DNA of 64,000 nucleotides from Streptomyces sp. SW4 (lineage in GTDB: Bacteria; Actinomycetota; Actinomycetes; Streptomycetales; Streptomycetaceae), in NCBI GenBank assembly GCA_003248315.1, contig QKWM01000004.1:2477001-2541000 (forward strand), given 5' to 3'. This document shows positions 35,777-45,111 of the stretch, in pieces. The position numbers and the translations under genes are program-made. Position 1 is the stretch's first letter, and each line of letters starts with the position of its first letter. The notes under the pieces are model-generated. The model was not told the DNA's origin. It saw only the letters and a program-made list of their open reading frames with translations, and made no database searches.

Positions 35777-36244
35777 TCACCGGTGCGCGGCCAGCACGCC
35801 CGAGGCGAACGCGGTGTCGCAGACGGGCCGGGCGTAGGACTGCGCGCGGGTCGGGCCGTAGACCCGCACCGCGGCGCGGCCCAGGGCACGGGCGATGGAC
35901 GCGCAGTGCCGGGCCAGCGAGGGACGGTCGTCGACCGCCTGCTGGAGGTGGGTGAGCGCGACGCCCGGGTCCTCCTCCTGCAGTTCGGTCAGCAGCCGGT
36001 CGCGCAGCACCTCGTGCGGGGCGCGGGACGCGGCCGGGGAGGAGGCCTTCGGCGAGGTCGCCTCGGACGCGGTCAGCACCGAGTCCGAGGGGCTGCCGGA
36101 CCAGTTGACCCGGGTGACCGCGAGCGTCCCGGACAGCACCAGGACGACGGGCAGGACGAGGGCGAGGGAGCGGCCGATCCGGCGGGCGGGGCCCCGGCCG
36201 CGTCGCGTCTGTGGGGTGGCGGAGTGCTTCACGGAGTGCTTCAC
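35777..36244 (-). CDS. Membrane-anchored or secreted hypothetical protein
   Basis: This 155-residue protein has an Arg-rich N-terminus, one hydrophobic helix (LALVLPVVLVLSGTLAV, about residues 28-44) that is a signal anchor, and a helical extracytoplasmic part with two Cys (RHCASIARAL, YARPVCDTAFASG) that may form a disulphide. I recognise no family beyond conservation in streptomycetes. An upstream ATG in the same frame at 36244 is chosen, and 36232 is an alternative. Confidence 0.72.
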   Translation of the reverse strand: MKHSVKHSATPQTRRGRGPARRIGRSLALVLPVVLVLSGTLAVTRVNWSGSPSDSVLTASEATSPKASSPAASRAPHEVLRDRLLTELQEEDPGVALTHLQQAVDDRPSLARHCASIARALGRAAVRVYGPTRAQSYARPVCDTAFASGVLAAHR

Positions 36245-36384
36245 GCGAGTGAGGGTAGCGCCCGGTAATGATTTGGCGACATTTGGTCACCGTTTCGAGG
36301 GACGGTAAAAGGCTGGTGCGGGGGCGCGGTGTTGACGTACACCGCTCGAAAAGTCCGGTGTGCCGGGGTATTTGTCGACAACGA

Positions 36385-36418
36385 GAAGGGCCCGCAGCAG
36401 CCTGCGGGGCCCGTTTTC
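36385..36418 (-). terminator. Terminator-like hairpin after msiK
   Basis: GGGCCCGCAG (36388) pairs with CTGCGGGGCCC (36402) with one bulge, followed by TTTT on the plus strand and TTCTC on the minus strand. It lies about 70 bp past the msiK stop. Confidence 0.7.
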
Positions 36419-36486
36419 GTCAACACGGGTGAATCTCACCCCTGTTGAGGACTACTCCGGAGCGAGGGCCGCGCCGGAGGACGGCG

Positions 36487-37622
<1,136 letters not shown>

Positions 37623-38008
37623 GGTGAATGGGCCCCCTTCTACCGGCAGGAACGTGCCGGACGATCCGTTGTAGGAAGGCGGAGCCACGACGGACGGGTC
37701 CGTTGTGGTGTAGTCCACACGCGTGAACTGGCTCAGGACCGTACCTGCCGTTCACCTGTTCTGTCAGTACCCGTGGGGCTGTGAACTTCGCCGGAACTCT
37801 TGCCGACGCAGGTAGAGCGCCGCTCTTTTGACCTTGCTCCGAGCTTCCTGCTTCGTCGCCGACCGCCGCTCACACACAGCTCCGGCGAGCTGCGCCTGAC
37901 CGGTCTTACACAGGCTCCACAGGCATTCCGGCCGACGGCCCGTCGGTCCGTACCGCACCAGCCGCTGCTACGCGGCTGCCGAACAACGCTGCAGCTCCGA
38001 GGCCGTGA
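37623..38008. other. 386-bp intergenic region upstream of msiK
   Basis: It contains the msiK promoter region with the dre-like element (37704-37719). Beyond about 37760 lies DNA flanking the TnpB remnant, with several imperfect GC stems (for example around 37920-37990). A tnpB guide RNA would normally overlap this flank, but I cannot identify one. No open frame looks coding. Confidence 0.5.
37704..37719. promoter_or_regulatory. dre-like DasR operator upstream of msiK
   Basis: TGTGGTGTAGTCCACA matches the published dre consensus A(C/G)TGGTCTAGACCA(C/G)T at 12 of the 14 inner positions and is nearly palindromic. It lies 82 bp before the msiK start. DasR is the GlcNAc-responsive GntR regulator of streptomycetes. 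Confidence 0.75.
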
Positions 38009-38686
38009 TCACCGCGGGCGGCATCTTCCCGGGCGGCAGCCCAGCGGCCACCTGCCAGTAGAGGCGCATCCCTCGGCCCGGAGGTTCACGGCGGCGTTCA
38101 CGTCCCGGTCATGGACCACACCGCACTCCGCGCACGTCCACTCCCGGACCGACACGTCCATCGCCGGCCCCTTGCGGTGGCACGCCGAGCACCGCCGGGT
38201 CGAAGGGAAGAAGCGGTCGACGATCACCACATAGATCGCCGTGTCCCGTGACCGCCCCTTCTTCTTCGGCCTCGGATGCTTCGCACGCCCTTTGAAGAAC
38301 CGGCCGAAGGCCTGGTCCAGGTGCCGCAGGGACTGCTGCAGCACGGTGGACGACACCTCCGTCAGCCACGCCGTCTCCTCGGCCCGTTTCCAGCCCGTCA
38401 GTGCCCGACACGTCTCCGCGAAGCCCACCCTCACCCGGTGCTGCTCCCAGGCCCTCGACCGAAGTGCCAGACCCTCGTTGTAGACCCAGCGACAGGCGCC
38501 GAAGGTCCGCTGCAGTTGCTCCGCCTGCTCCCTGGTCGGGTAGAAGCGGAAGCGATAGAGGCGGTGGTGGGTGTCCGCCTCCTTGGCATGGCTCTTCGGA
38601 GGAGTCGCCCTGCGGGTGTGGTGCTTGCGGCGGTCGCCGATGCCGAGCGTCTCGCGCTTGATGCGCCTGGCTGCGTCGCCCACCAC
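38009..38686 (-). pseudogene. IS605/IS607-type TnpB remnant with internal in-frame deletion
   Basis: Residues 40-145 match the N-terminal TnpB region (YRFRFYPTREQAEQLQRTFG; ACRWVYNEGLALRSRAWEQH; FFKGRAKHPRPKKKGRSRDT). The frame then jumps to the C-terminal part VDRFFPSTRRCSACHRKGPA with the four-Cys zinc ribbon (CSAC, CAEC) and the last RuvC motif DRDVNAAVNL. About 180 residues carrying RuvC motifs I and II are missing, so it cannot be a nuclease. The reading frame nevertheless stays open across the junction. No TnpA gene or element ends are recognised. It is inserted between msiK and tRNA-Thr. Confidence 0.85.
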
Positions 38687-38895
38687 CGCCTCTGGCTTCG
38701 GCTGGTCCGTCCGCTCCCCATGTGCCCCCTGATGATCCGATCTTCGGAACGGCTCTTCAGTTCGGTCAACGAACGGGTGCGCGGATGGTTACGCACAGTG
38801 CCTCAGGGGCCGCTGAGCGGACAAGTTCGTGGAGGGAGGAAACGGGCTCTGTGTACAGTGGAGCCGCCCTTGCGTGCGGCGTCGACGTGCGCAGT

Positions 38896-38968
38896 GCCTC
38901 CTTAGCTCAATTGGCAGAGCAGCGATCTTGTAAGTCGCAGGTCGTCGGTTCGATTCCGACAGGGGGCT
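38896..38968 (+). tRNA. tRNA-Thr (anticodon TGT)
   Basis: The acceptor stem GCCTCCT/AGGGGGC, D-loop TAGCTCAATTGGCAGAGC, anticodon stem GCGAT/GTCGC with loop CTTGTAA (TGT at positions 34-36), and T-loop GGTTCGATTCC give a complete cloverleaf of 73 nt. The 3' CCA is not encoded. It reads ACA (and by wobble other ACN) threonine codons, which are rare in this genome. Confidence 0.95.
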
Positions 38969-38976
38969 CCCACACA

Positions 38977-39007
38977 CGGCCCTCCGCCTGTCGCAGGTGG
39001 GGGGCCG
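38977..39007. terminator. Hairpin after tRNA-Thr, also facing the convergent kinase gene
   Basis: CGGCCCTCCGCCTG (38977) pairs with CAGGTGGGGGGCCG (38994) through two G-T pairs around a 3-base loop. It lies between the tRNA and the convergent phosphotransferase stop. Confidence 0.75.
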
Positions 39008-39013
39008 TCGGCG

Positions 39014-39890
39014 TTATCGCAGCAGGCGGGCGATGTGGAGTTGTTCCTCGTCCAGGGGGTCGCCGTCCTCCAGGTTCCACAGGGAGTTCTGGAGGACGCG
39101 GGCCAGGGTCCAGGCGCGGGCGCGGGGGCGGTCCAGGGCGAGGACGTCCGTCATGGCGTCGAAGCGCCAGCGGACCTCCGCGGGTCGTAGCGGTTGTCGA
39201 TGGCCGGCAGGAGGTCGAAGCCGGGGTCGCCGGCGAGGGGCTTGGGGTCGATGGCGAGCCAGGGGGCGCGGTCGGAGGCGAGGACGTTCTCGTAGTGGAG
39301 GTCCCAGTGCAGGAGGCGGTCGCCGGGTTCGTCCACGACCTCGCGCAGGGCGGCGGCGCAGTCCGCGACGAGGGCCCGGGCGGCCGGGTCGGGGATGCGG
39401 GCCAGGGCCCAGGGGTCTGGTCGAGCATGGCGCGGGCGATGTCGCCGAGGCGGCGCATGCCGGGCGGGGCGGGGGTGGCCGTGAGGTGGGCGAGCAGCCG
39501 GGCGAGGGTGAGGACGGCCTCGCGGGAGTCCTCGACGTGGCTGAGCATGCGGGTCGGGTCGAGGCGTTCGAGGAGCATGGTGCCCGTGGCCGGGTCGTGG
39601 TCGAGGAGGCGTACCGCGCCGTCGCCGTTCCAGATGCGCAGGGCGGTCGGTTCGTCCTCGGTCTCCTCGTCGAGGATCTGGAGTTTGAGGACGGCGGGCG
39701 TGCCGTCGTGGCGGCGTACCACGGGCAGGACGAGGGCGGCCCAGCCGTGCATGGCGGGTCCGTCGAGGCGGAGGTCCCAGTGGTCGAGGCGGTCGGCGGC
39801 GAGGGCGGGCAGGCCGGCGATGAAGGCGCGGCCGGCGTCTCCGTTGTACTTCGCCTGGGCGGCGGCGAGGGCGTCCGGAATGTCGATCAC
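39014..39890 (-). CDS. APH(6)/hydroxyurea phosphotransferase-family kinase
   Basis: Frames joined near 39412 and 39180 give about 292 residues. The APH_6_hur pattern is clear: MHGWAALVLPVVRRHDGTPA, LKLQILDEETEDEPTALRIW, TMLLERLDPTRML, the catalytic LLHWDLHYENVLASDRAPW and the metal Asp in LAIDPKPLAGDPGFDLLPAI. The family inactivates streptomycin or hydroxyurea in some hosts, but most streptomycete copies have no proven substrate. The GTG at 39890 gives VIDIPDALAAA. It is divergent from the FAD oxidoreductase across a spacer with a 33-bp tandem repeat. Confidence 0.87.
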
Positions 39891-39918
39891 ACGGGGTGAC
39901 GGTACGGGGCGGCGGGGG

Positions 39919-39984
39919 CGGGCGCATGCGGATATCCGGTGCCGGGCGGGGCGGGCGCATGCGGATATCCGGTGCCGGGCGGGG
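39919..39984. repeat. Two perfect 33-bp tandem repeats in a divergent promoter region
   Basis: The unit starting CGGGCGCATGCGGATATCC occurs at 39919-39951 and 39952-39984 with no visible mismatch. Each copy contains the palindromes GCATGC and GGATATCC. It fills the middle of the 154-bp spacer between the kinase and the FAD oxidoreductase, so it could carry paired regulator sites. Confidence 0.88.
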
Positions 39985-40044
39985 GCGGAAGTCCACGGAT
40001 TCCGTAGCAGACAGGCGGTGCCGGGGCGGGTTAACGTCCCGGGC

Positions 40045-41451
40045 ATGAGCAGCTCGACCAGCGGTGTCGTGAACGGTGGCATTTCCTTCTGGTACGTGGA
40101 CGACGGTCTTCCGGCGGCGCGGGAGCCGCTCGGCGGGGACGCGTCGGCGGACGTGGTGATCGTCGGGGGCGGGTACACCGGGTTGTGGACGGCGTACTAC
40201 CTGAAGAAGGCGGCGCCGTTCCTGCGGGTGACGGTGCTGGAGCAGAAGTTCTGCGGATACGGGGCGTCGGGGCGCAACGGGGGCTGGCTGTACAACGGCA
40301 TCGCGGGCCGGGACCGGTACGCGAAGCTGCACGGCCATGAGGCGGCGGTGCGGTTGCAGCGGGCGATGAACGCCACCGTGGACGAGGTGATCCGGGTGGT
40401 CGAGGCGGAGGGCTTCGACGCCGGTGTGCACAAGGGCGGGGTGCTGGAGGTCGCGCGGACGCCCGCGCAGCTGGCGCGGCTGAGGGCGTTCCACGAGACG
40501 GAGCTGGCGTTCGGGGAGAAGGACCGGGAGCTGTACGGCGCGCGGGAGACGGCCGAGCGGATCAGGGTCGCGGGCGCGGTGGGGTCGTCGTGGACGCCGC
40601 ACGGGGCGCGGGTGCATCCGGTGAAGCTGGTGAAGGGGCTGGCGGCGGCGGTCGAGGCGCTGGGGGTGACGATCCACGAGTCGACGCCGGTGACGGAGAT
40701 CCGGCAGGGGCGGGCGGTGACGCCGTACGGGACGGTGCGGGCGTCGTACGTGCTGCGCTGCACGGAGGGGTTCACGGCGTCGTTGAAGGGGCAGCGGCGG
40801 ACGTGGCTGCCGATGAACTCCTCGATGATCGCGACCGAGCCGCTGTCCGAGGAGCAGTGGGCGGCGATCGGCTGGGAGGGCCGCCAGACGCTGGGCGACA
40901 TGGCGCACGCGTACATGTACGCGCAGCGCACGGCGGACGGGCGGATCGCGCTGGGCGGGCGGGGCGTGCCGTACCGCTTCGGGTCGCGGACGGACAATGA
41001 CGGGAGCACGCAGGCGGCGACGGTGGAGGCGCTGCGGGAGATCCTGGTGGGCTTCTTCCCCTCGCTGGCCGGGGTGCGGGTCGAGCACGCCTGGTCGGGG
41101 GTGCTGGGCGTGCCGCGGGACTGGTGTGCGACGGTCACGCTGGACCGGTCGACGGGGCTGGGCTGGGCCGGCGGGTACGTCGGTTCGGGGGTGGCGACGG
41201 CCAATCTGGCGGCGCGGACGTTGTGCGACCTGGTGCAGCAGGCCTCGGGGCAGGCCGGGCGCACGGAGCTGACGGAGCTGCCGTGGGTGGGGCACCGGGT
41301 GCGGCGCTGGGAGCCGGAGCCGCTGCGCTGGCTGGGGGTGCAGGGGATGTACGCGGTGTACCGGGCGGCGGACCGGCGGGAGGCGTCGACGCACAGCGCG
41401 GGCTCGTCCCGTCTGGCCCGTGTGGCGGACCGGGTGGCGGGGCGCGGGTGA
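40045..41451 (+). CDS. FAD-dependent oxidoreductase (DAO/glycine-oxidase-like)
   Basis: This intact 468-residue flavoprotein has the dinucleotide-binding motif DVVIVGGGYTGLWTAYYLKK near residue 35, then VLEQKFCGYGASGRNGGWLY, typical of amine oxidases of the DAO family related to gamma-glutamylputrescine oxidases. The C-terminal FAD motif GWAGGYVGSGVATANLAART is present. The likely substrate is a primary or secondary amine. The start at 40045 gives MSSSTSGVVNGG. Confidence 0.9.
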   Translation: MSSSTSGVVNGGISFWYVDDGLPAAREPLGGDASADVVIVGGGYTGLWTAYYLKKAAPFLRVTVLEQKFCGYGASGRNGGWLYNGIAGRDRYAKLHGHEAAVRLQRAMNATVDEVIRVVEAEGFDAGVHKGGVLEVARTPAQLARLRAFHETELAFGEKDRELYGARETAERIRVAGAVGSSWTPHGARVHPVKLVKGLAAAVEALGVTIHESTPVTEIRQGRAVTPYGTVRASYVLRCTEGFTASLKGQRRTWLPMNSSMIATEPLSEEQWAAIGWEGRQTLGDMAHAYMYAQRTADGRIALGGRGVPYRFGSRTDNDGSTQAATVEALREILVGFFPSLAGVRVEHAWSGVLGVPRDWCATVTLDRSTGLGWAGGYVGSGVATANLAARTLCDLVQQASGQAGRTELTELPWVGHRVRRWEPEPLRWLGVQGMYAVYRAADRREASTHSAGSSRLARVADRVAGRG

Positions 41452-41549
41452 CGGTGACGGTGGTACGCGGGGGCTCCGTGGGTCGCCCGTGCGCCGGCGG
41501 TGCGGGGCGGGAGGGCCGACCGGCAGCCGTGGCCCCTCCCGCCGTCCCC

Positions 41550-41798
41550 TCAGGCCACCGGTTCGGGCACCGGCCGGTCGGCCGGGGTGCCGTGTTTCGG
41601 GGCCCGGGCGGTCACCATCAGGCCCGCGACCAGGGCCGCCAGCAGCATGATGCCGGCGGCCAGCCAGATGGCGACCGTGTAGCCGTGGACGATGCCCTCC
41701 CGGGTGATCGGTTCCCGTCGGGCGGGATCGGTGAGGTGTGCGGTGCGCGGGTCGGCACCCGCGGGGCCGGTTTCCTCACCCGTCCGGGTGACACTCAT
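41550..41798 (-). pseudogene. Probable C-terminal fragment of a DHA2-type MFS transporter
   Basis: The 82-residue frame has one hydrophobic helix (GYTVAIWLAAGIMLLAALVAG) followed by a short cytoplasmic tail TARAPKHGTPADRPV, preceded by REGIVHGY. This is how many EmrB/QacA-type transporters end. No other transmembrane segments precede it and no good ribosome-binding site is seen. It is probably a leftover after deletion, though a single-pass small protein cannot be excluded. Confidence 0.45.
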
Positions 41799-41845
41799 CT
41801 GGCCAGAAGACCACGGATCGGGATGTTCCGCATCCTCGGCCTGTC

Positions 41846-41985
41846 CGCGGGGCGCCGCGCTCCTGTCCGCGGGGTGCACCGCTCGGGTCCGCGGGGCGCA
41901 CTGCTCGGGTCCGCGGGCGCACCGCTCCTGTCCGCGTCTCCCGTCCGCCGCCGGCTCGGGGCGGCGCCGGTCGGTGCCGGTCGGT
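41846..41985. repeat. Imperfect 21-22-bp tandem repeats, about 4-5 copies
   Basis: The GTCCGCGGGGYGC element recurs every 21-22 bp through 41840-41935, followed by a short GGTCGGTGCC repeat (41965-41985) next to the quinone reductase stop. It marks a repeat-rich scar between the MFS fragment and the SoxR-linked gene. Confidence 0.7.
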
Positions 41986-41990
41986 GCCGG

Positions 41991-42971
41991 TCATGGTTCC
42001 AGGACCACCTTTCCGATCGTTCCGCGGGACTCCAGGGCGCGGTGCGCGGCGGCGGCCTCGGCGAGCGGGAAGCGCTGGACGGCGGGGGTGAGGCGGCCCT
42101 CGGCGGCCTCGGTGAGGGCGCGGAGTTCGAGGGTGCGCATCGGGTTCGGCCCGCCCGCCTTCTCCAGCATCACGGGGCCGAGGACCTGTTCGGAGACGCC
42201 GTCGACGAGGTGGGGTGCGCCGTCGTGCAGGCCCTCGCCGGACCAGCCGAACACGATGTGCCGGCCGCCGGCCCCGAGGAGGGCGACGGCCTCGCGGGCG
42301 ATGTCGCCGCCGACGCCGTCGAAGACGACGGTGGCGTGCCGTCCGCCCAGGTGGGCGCGGACCTTGTCGGGCCAGTCCGGTACCCGGTAGTCGACGGCGA
42401 GGTCCGCGCCGGCGGCCTCGACGTGGGCGACCTTCCGGGGGCCGCCGGCGAGGCCGACGACGGTGGCGCCGGCGTTCTTCGCGTACTGCACGAGCAGGGT
42501 GCCGATGCCGCCGGCGGCGGCCGGGACGACGGCCACCGTGCCGGGGCCCGGTTCGGCGAACTGCACGATGCCCATCGCCGTGCGGCCCGTGCCGATCATG
42601 GCGACGGCGGTGGCGAAGTCGAGGGTGCCGGGGATCTCGTGCAGGCGTCCGGCGTCGGTGACGGCGAGTTCGGCGTAGCCTCCGGGCGCGAAGCCGAGGT
42701 GGGCGACGACGCGCTTGCCGAGCCAGCGGTCGTCGGTGCCGTCGCCGAGGGCGTCGACGACGCCGGCGACCTCGCGGCCGGGGACGGTGGGCAGCTCGGT
42801 GGGTGCGGGGGCGGGGCCCTGCATGCCCTCGCGCAGGGCGGTGTCGAGGAGGTGGACGCCGGCCGCGCGGACCGCGATGCGGACCTGGCCCGGGCCCGGT
42901 ACCGGGTCCTCGACCTGCTCGTACGTGAGGTTCTCGGCCGGGCCGAAGGCGTGCAGACGGATGGCGTGCAT
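41991..42971 (-). CDS. Zinc-independent quinone oxidoreductase-like MDR enzyme (SoxR target)
   Basis: This intact 326-residue medium-chain dehydrogenase/reductase of the NADPH:quinone oxidoreductase class has PTVPGREVAGVVDALG, the nucleotide loop VPAAAGGIGTLLVQYAKNAG and VVFDGVGGDIAREAV. It lacks the structural-zinc Cys cluster. It probably reduces quinones or redox-active secondary metabolites. From position and function it is the SCO4266 orthologue, a known SoxR regulon member in S. coelicolor. A perfect SoxR box lies 45-62 bp upstream. The start at 42971 gives MHAIRLHAFG. Confidence 0.92.
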   Translation of the reverse strand: MHAIRLHAFGPAENLTYEQVEDPVPGPGQVRIAVRAAGVHLLDTALREGMQGPAPAPTELPTVPGREVAGVVDALGDGTDDRWLGKRVVAHLGFAPGGYAELAVTDAGRLHEIPGTLDFATAVAMIGTGRTAMGIVQFAEPGPGTVAVVPAAAGGIGTLLVQYAKNAGATVVGLAGGPRKVAHVEAAGADLAVDYRVPDWPDKVRAHLGGRHATVVFDGVGGDIAREAVALLGAGGRHIVFGWSGEGLHDGAPHLVDGVSEQVLGPVMLEKAGGPNPMRTLELRALTEAAEGRLTPAVQRFPLAEAAAAHRALESRGTIGKVVLEP

Positions 42972-43013
42972 GGAGGCCCCTGTGGGTCGTCGGTCGTCCG
43001 GGGACCACTCAAC

Positions 43014-43035
43014 GACCTCAAGCATGCTTGAGGTC
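43014..43035 (-). promoter_or_regulatory. SoxR box (22-bp perfect palindrome)
   Basis: The 18-bp core CCTCAAGCATGCTTGAGG (43016-43033) is a perfect palindrome, extending to 22 bp, and it matches the SoxR-box form CCTCAA-n-TTGAGG. On the minus strand it starts inside TTGACC (a -35 box), and a TTGAGT -10 candidate follows 19 bp later, the long spacer typical of MerR-family promoters. It drives the quinone reductase and overlaps the stop codon of the upstream FAD gene. Confidence 0.9.
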
Positions 43036-44178
43036 AAGTTCCCGTCGGCCGAGGGCCAGGGACACGGCCGTGAGCGCGCTGGTGAACGACACCTCCGACA
43101 GCACGCCGGGCGCCGCGACCTGGTCGCCGGCCAGGTAGACGCCGTCGCCGCGGTCGATGGCGGGCCGGTCGCGCCAGGTGGTGCCGGGCGGGTCGACGGC
43201 CCCGGTACGGCCGTGGGCGACGGCCTCGCTCCGCCAGGTGACGCGTGAACGCCAGCCCGGGAACCCGAGGTCGAGCAGTTCCTCGGCGCGGGCGACGCCG
43301 GCGGCCTTGGACTCGGCGGGGCCGATGGGGATCTGGCCCTGGATCAGCTGCTCGCCCTCCGGCGCCAGCGTGCGGTCCTGGGCGGTGAACCGCTCGATCC
43401 AGCCCGGCGCGTCCAGGTCGGACACGGCGAAGGCGTCGCCGCGGCGGGTCCGCACGGCCAGGTCGAGCAGGGCGGTGCGGCCGCTCGGCCAGGTCAGGGA
43501 GGCGTCGCCGAGCAGCCGTCGCGCGGCGTCCAGGGAGGTGGCGACGACGACCGGGGTGTCGGTCGGGACGGTGTCGATCCGTGACAGCGTCTCCATCCGG
43601 ACGCCCAGGTTCCAGGCGCGGGCGGCCATCCGGTCGATGACGGAACCCCAGCCGCCGCGCGGATAGTGCGCCTCCGGCGGCAGCTTCGCCGCGCGGCGCA
43701 GCCGTTCCTGCACGAAGGCTGCCGACAGCGAGCCGGGGTCGTGGTGGAACAGGGCGACGGCCGCGTAGTGGGCCGCCGCCTCGGCGCCCTCGGCACCGGC
43801 GACGCCGGTCGCCCAGGTGCGGAAGTCGACGTCCACGGGTGCCCGGCGGATGCCGCGCCGCAGCAGCTTGAGCATGGCGAACGGCGGGGTGCGGCGCAGG
43901 ACGCCGTGGTGCCGCAGCCGGAGCCTGGCCGCCTCCAGCGGGGGCAGCGCGGCGAGCGGCCCGATCAGGTCCCGCTGCCGGAGCCAGGACCAGTGCGGGC
44001 CGCCGTTGTAGAGGGCGTGCGGGCCCTCGTTCGTGCGGTACGGGCCCTCGGCGGTCCGGGCCCGCCCGCCGAGGGTGTGGTGGGCTTCGTGGAGGGTCAC
44101 CACGGCGCCCGCTTCGGCGGCGGTGATGGCCGCGGTGAGTCCGGCGAAGCCGCCGCCGATGACGGTGATCCGGTGCAT
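43018..44178 (-). CDS. Phytoene-desaturase-like FAD-dependent oxidoreductase
   Basis: This intact 386-residue protein has an N-terminal Rossmann motif ITVIGGGFAGLTAAITAAEA and the following VVTLHEAHHTLGGRARTAEG (GG doublet), the NAD(P)/FAD-dependent amine-oxidase/phytoene-desaturase pattern. The C-terminus GDGVYLAGDQVAAPGVLSEV carries the second FAD motif. The substrate is unknown. The start at 44178 gives MHRITVIGGG. Its stop lies in the SoxR box of the next gene, so the two are read separately or as a readthrough pair. Confidence 0.88.
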   Translation of the reverse strand: MHRITVIGGGFAGLTAAITAAEAGAVVTLHEAHHTLGGRARTAEGPYRTNEGPHALYNGGPHWSWLRQRDLIGPLAALPPLEAARLRLRHHGVLRRTPPFAMLKLLRRGIRRAPVDVDFRTWATGVAGAEGAEAAAHYAAVALFHHDPGSLSAAFVQERLRRAAKLPPEAHYPRGGWGSVIDRMAARAWNLGVRMETLSRIDTVPTDTPVVVATSLDAARRLLGDASLTWPSGRTALLDLAVRTRRGDAFAVSDLDAPGWIERFTAQDRTLAPEGEQLIQGQIPIGPAESKAAGVARAEELLDLGFPGWRSRVTWRSEAVAHGRTGAVDPPGTTWRDRPAIDRGDGVYLAGDQVAAPGVLSEVSFTSALTAVSLALGRRELDLKHA

Positions 44179-44442
44179 CGGGGAATCTCCCTTGGTCGTC
44201 CGGTGGGTGCTGCTCTGCTCGTCGGTCTTCTGCGCCTTCCGGAGATACGACGGCCGGGGCGCGCGGGGTGTGACATCGCCCGGCGGGCCACCCGGCCGGG
44301 AGCCGCTCCATCGGCGCCGCCGCGGCCGTCCGCGCCGACCGGGCGGGTGTGCCGGTGCCGGGGTGCAGCATGAGGGGATGGTGAGGAGAGCGGTGGGCGG
44401 AGGCACGGGCGGTGCGACGGTGCGGGCGGCCCGGCGGCCCGG

Positions 44443-45111
44443 GTGCGGCTCGGGCCGCTGCGGGCGTACGGCGGCGGGGGGCTCGCCCCGGACGGCGACT
44501 ACGACGGCGTGGAGTTCACGGACGCCGACCTCACGGGCGAGGACGCGGCGGGGGCCCGTTTCCTGGACTGCGCGCTGCGGGGATGCGTGCTGGACGAGGC
44601 GGTGCTCACACGCGCCCGGTTCCTCGACTCGGTGCTGACCGGGATCCGCGGGGTGGGCACGGGCCTGGCAGAGGCCACCCTGCGCGACGTGGAGCTGGTC
44701 GACGCCCGGCTCGGCGGGACGCGGCTGTACGGCGCGGTGCTGGAGCGGGTGCACGTCCGCGGCGGCAAGCTCGACTTCCTCAACCTGCGCGGGGCGCGTC
44801 TGCGGGACGTCGTCTTCGAGGACTGCGTCCTGGTGGAACCGGACTTCGGGGGCGCCCGGCTGGAGCGGGTGGAGTTCGTGGACACCGCGCTGAGGCGGGC
44901 GGACCTCGGCGCGGCGACGCTGGCCGACGTCGATCTGCGGGGCGCCGCCCCGCTGGAGATCGCCCGCGGCGCCGGCCGGCTGTCGGGCGCGGTGGTCAGC
45001 CCGGCGCAACTGCTGGACCTGGCGCCGCTGCTGGCGGCGGAACTGGGCGTACGGGTGGTGCCCGACGACACGCTCCGAGCGGGCGGCCAGGGCCTGCCGG
45101 ACCGGCCCTAG
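44443..45111 (+). CDS. Pentapeptide-repeat protein
   Basis: This 222-residue protein consists of A(D/N)LXX-type repeats: FTDADLTGEDAAGARFLDCA, LRGCVLDEAVLTRARFLDSV, LNLRGARLRDVVFEDCVLV and ADLGAATLADVDLRG. They should fold into a right-handed quadrilateral beta-helix. Some family members mimic DNA and protect gyrase; most have unknown roles. The GTG at 44443 begins the frame, but an ATG at 44379 in another frame could be the real start if one base is missing near 44435. It ends in a CTAG shared with the convergent gene. Confidence 0.82.
   Translation: MRLGPLRAYGGGGLAPDGDYDGVEFTDADLTGEDAAGARFLDCALRGCVLDEAVLTRARFLDSVLTGIRGVGTGLAEATLRDVELVDARLGGTRLYGAVLERVHVRGGKLDFLNLRGARLRDVVFEDCVLVEPDFGGARLERVEFVDTALRRADLGAATLADVDLRGAAPLEIARGAGRLSGAVVSPAQLLDLAPLLAAELGVRVVPDDTLRAGGQGLPDRP

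Noticed and set aside
38009..38686. TldR-like RNA-guided repressor derived from TnpB
   Set aside because: Known nuclease-dead TnpB regulators keep most of the RuvC scaffold. Here about 180 residues are gone, so an RNA-guided function is unlikely.
39919..39984. CRISPR-length 33-bp repeats
   Set aside because: Only two directly adjacent copies, no spacers and no cas genes.
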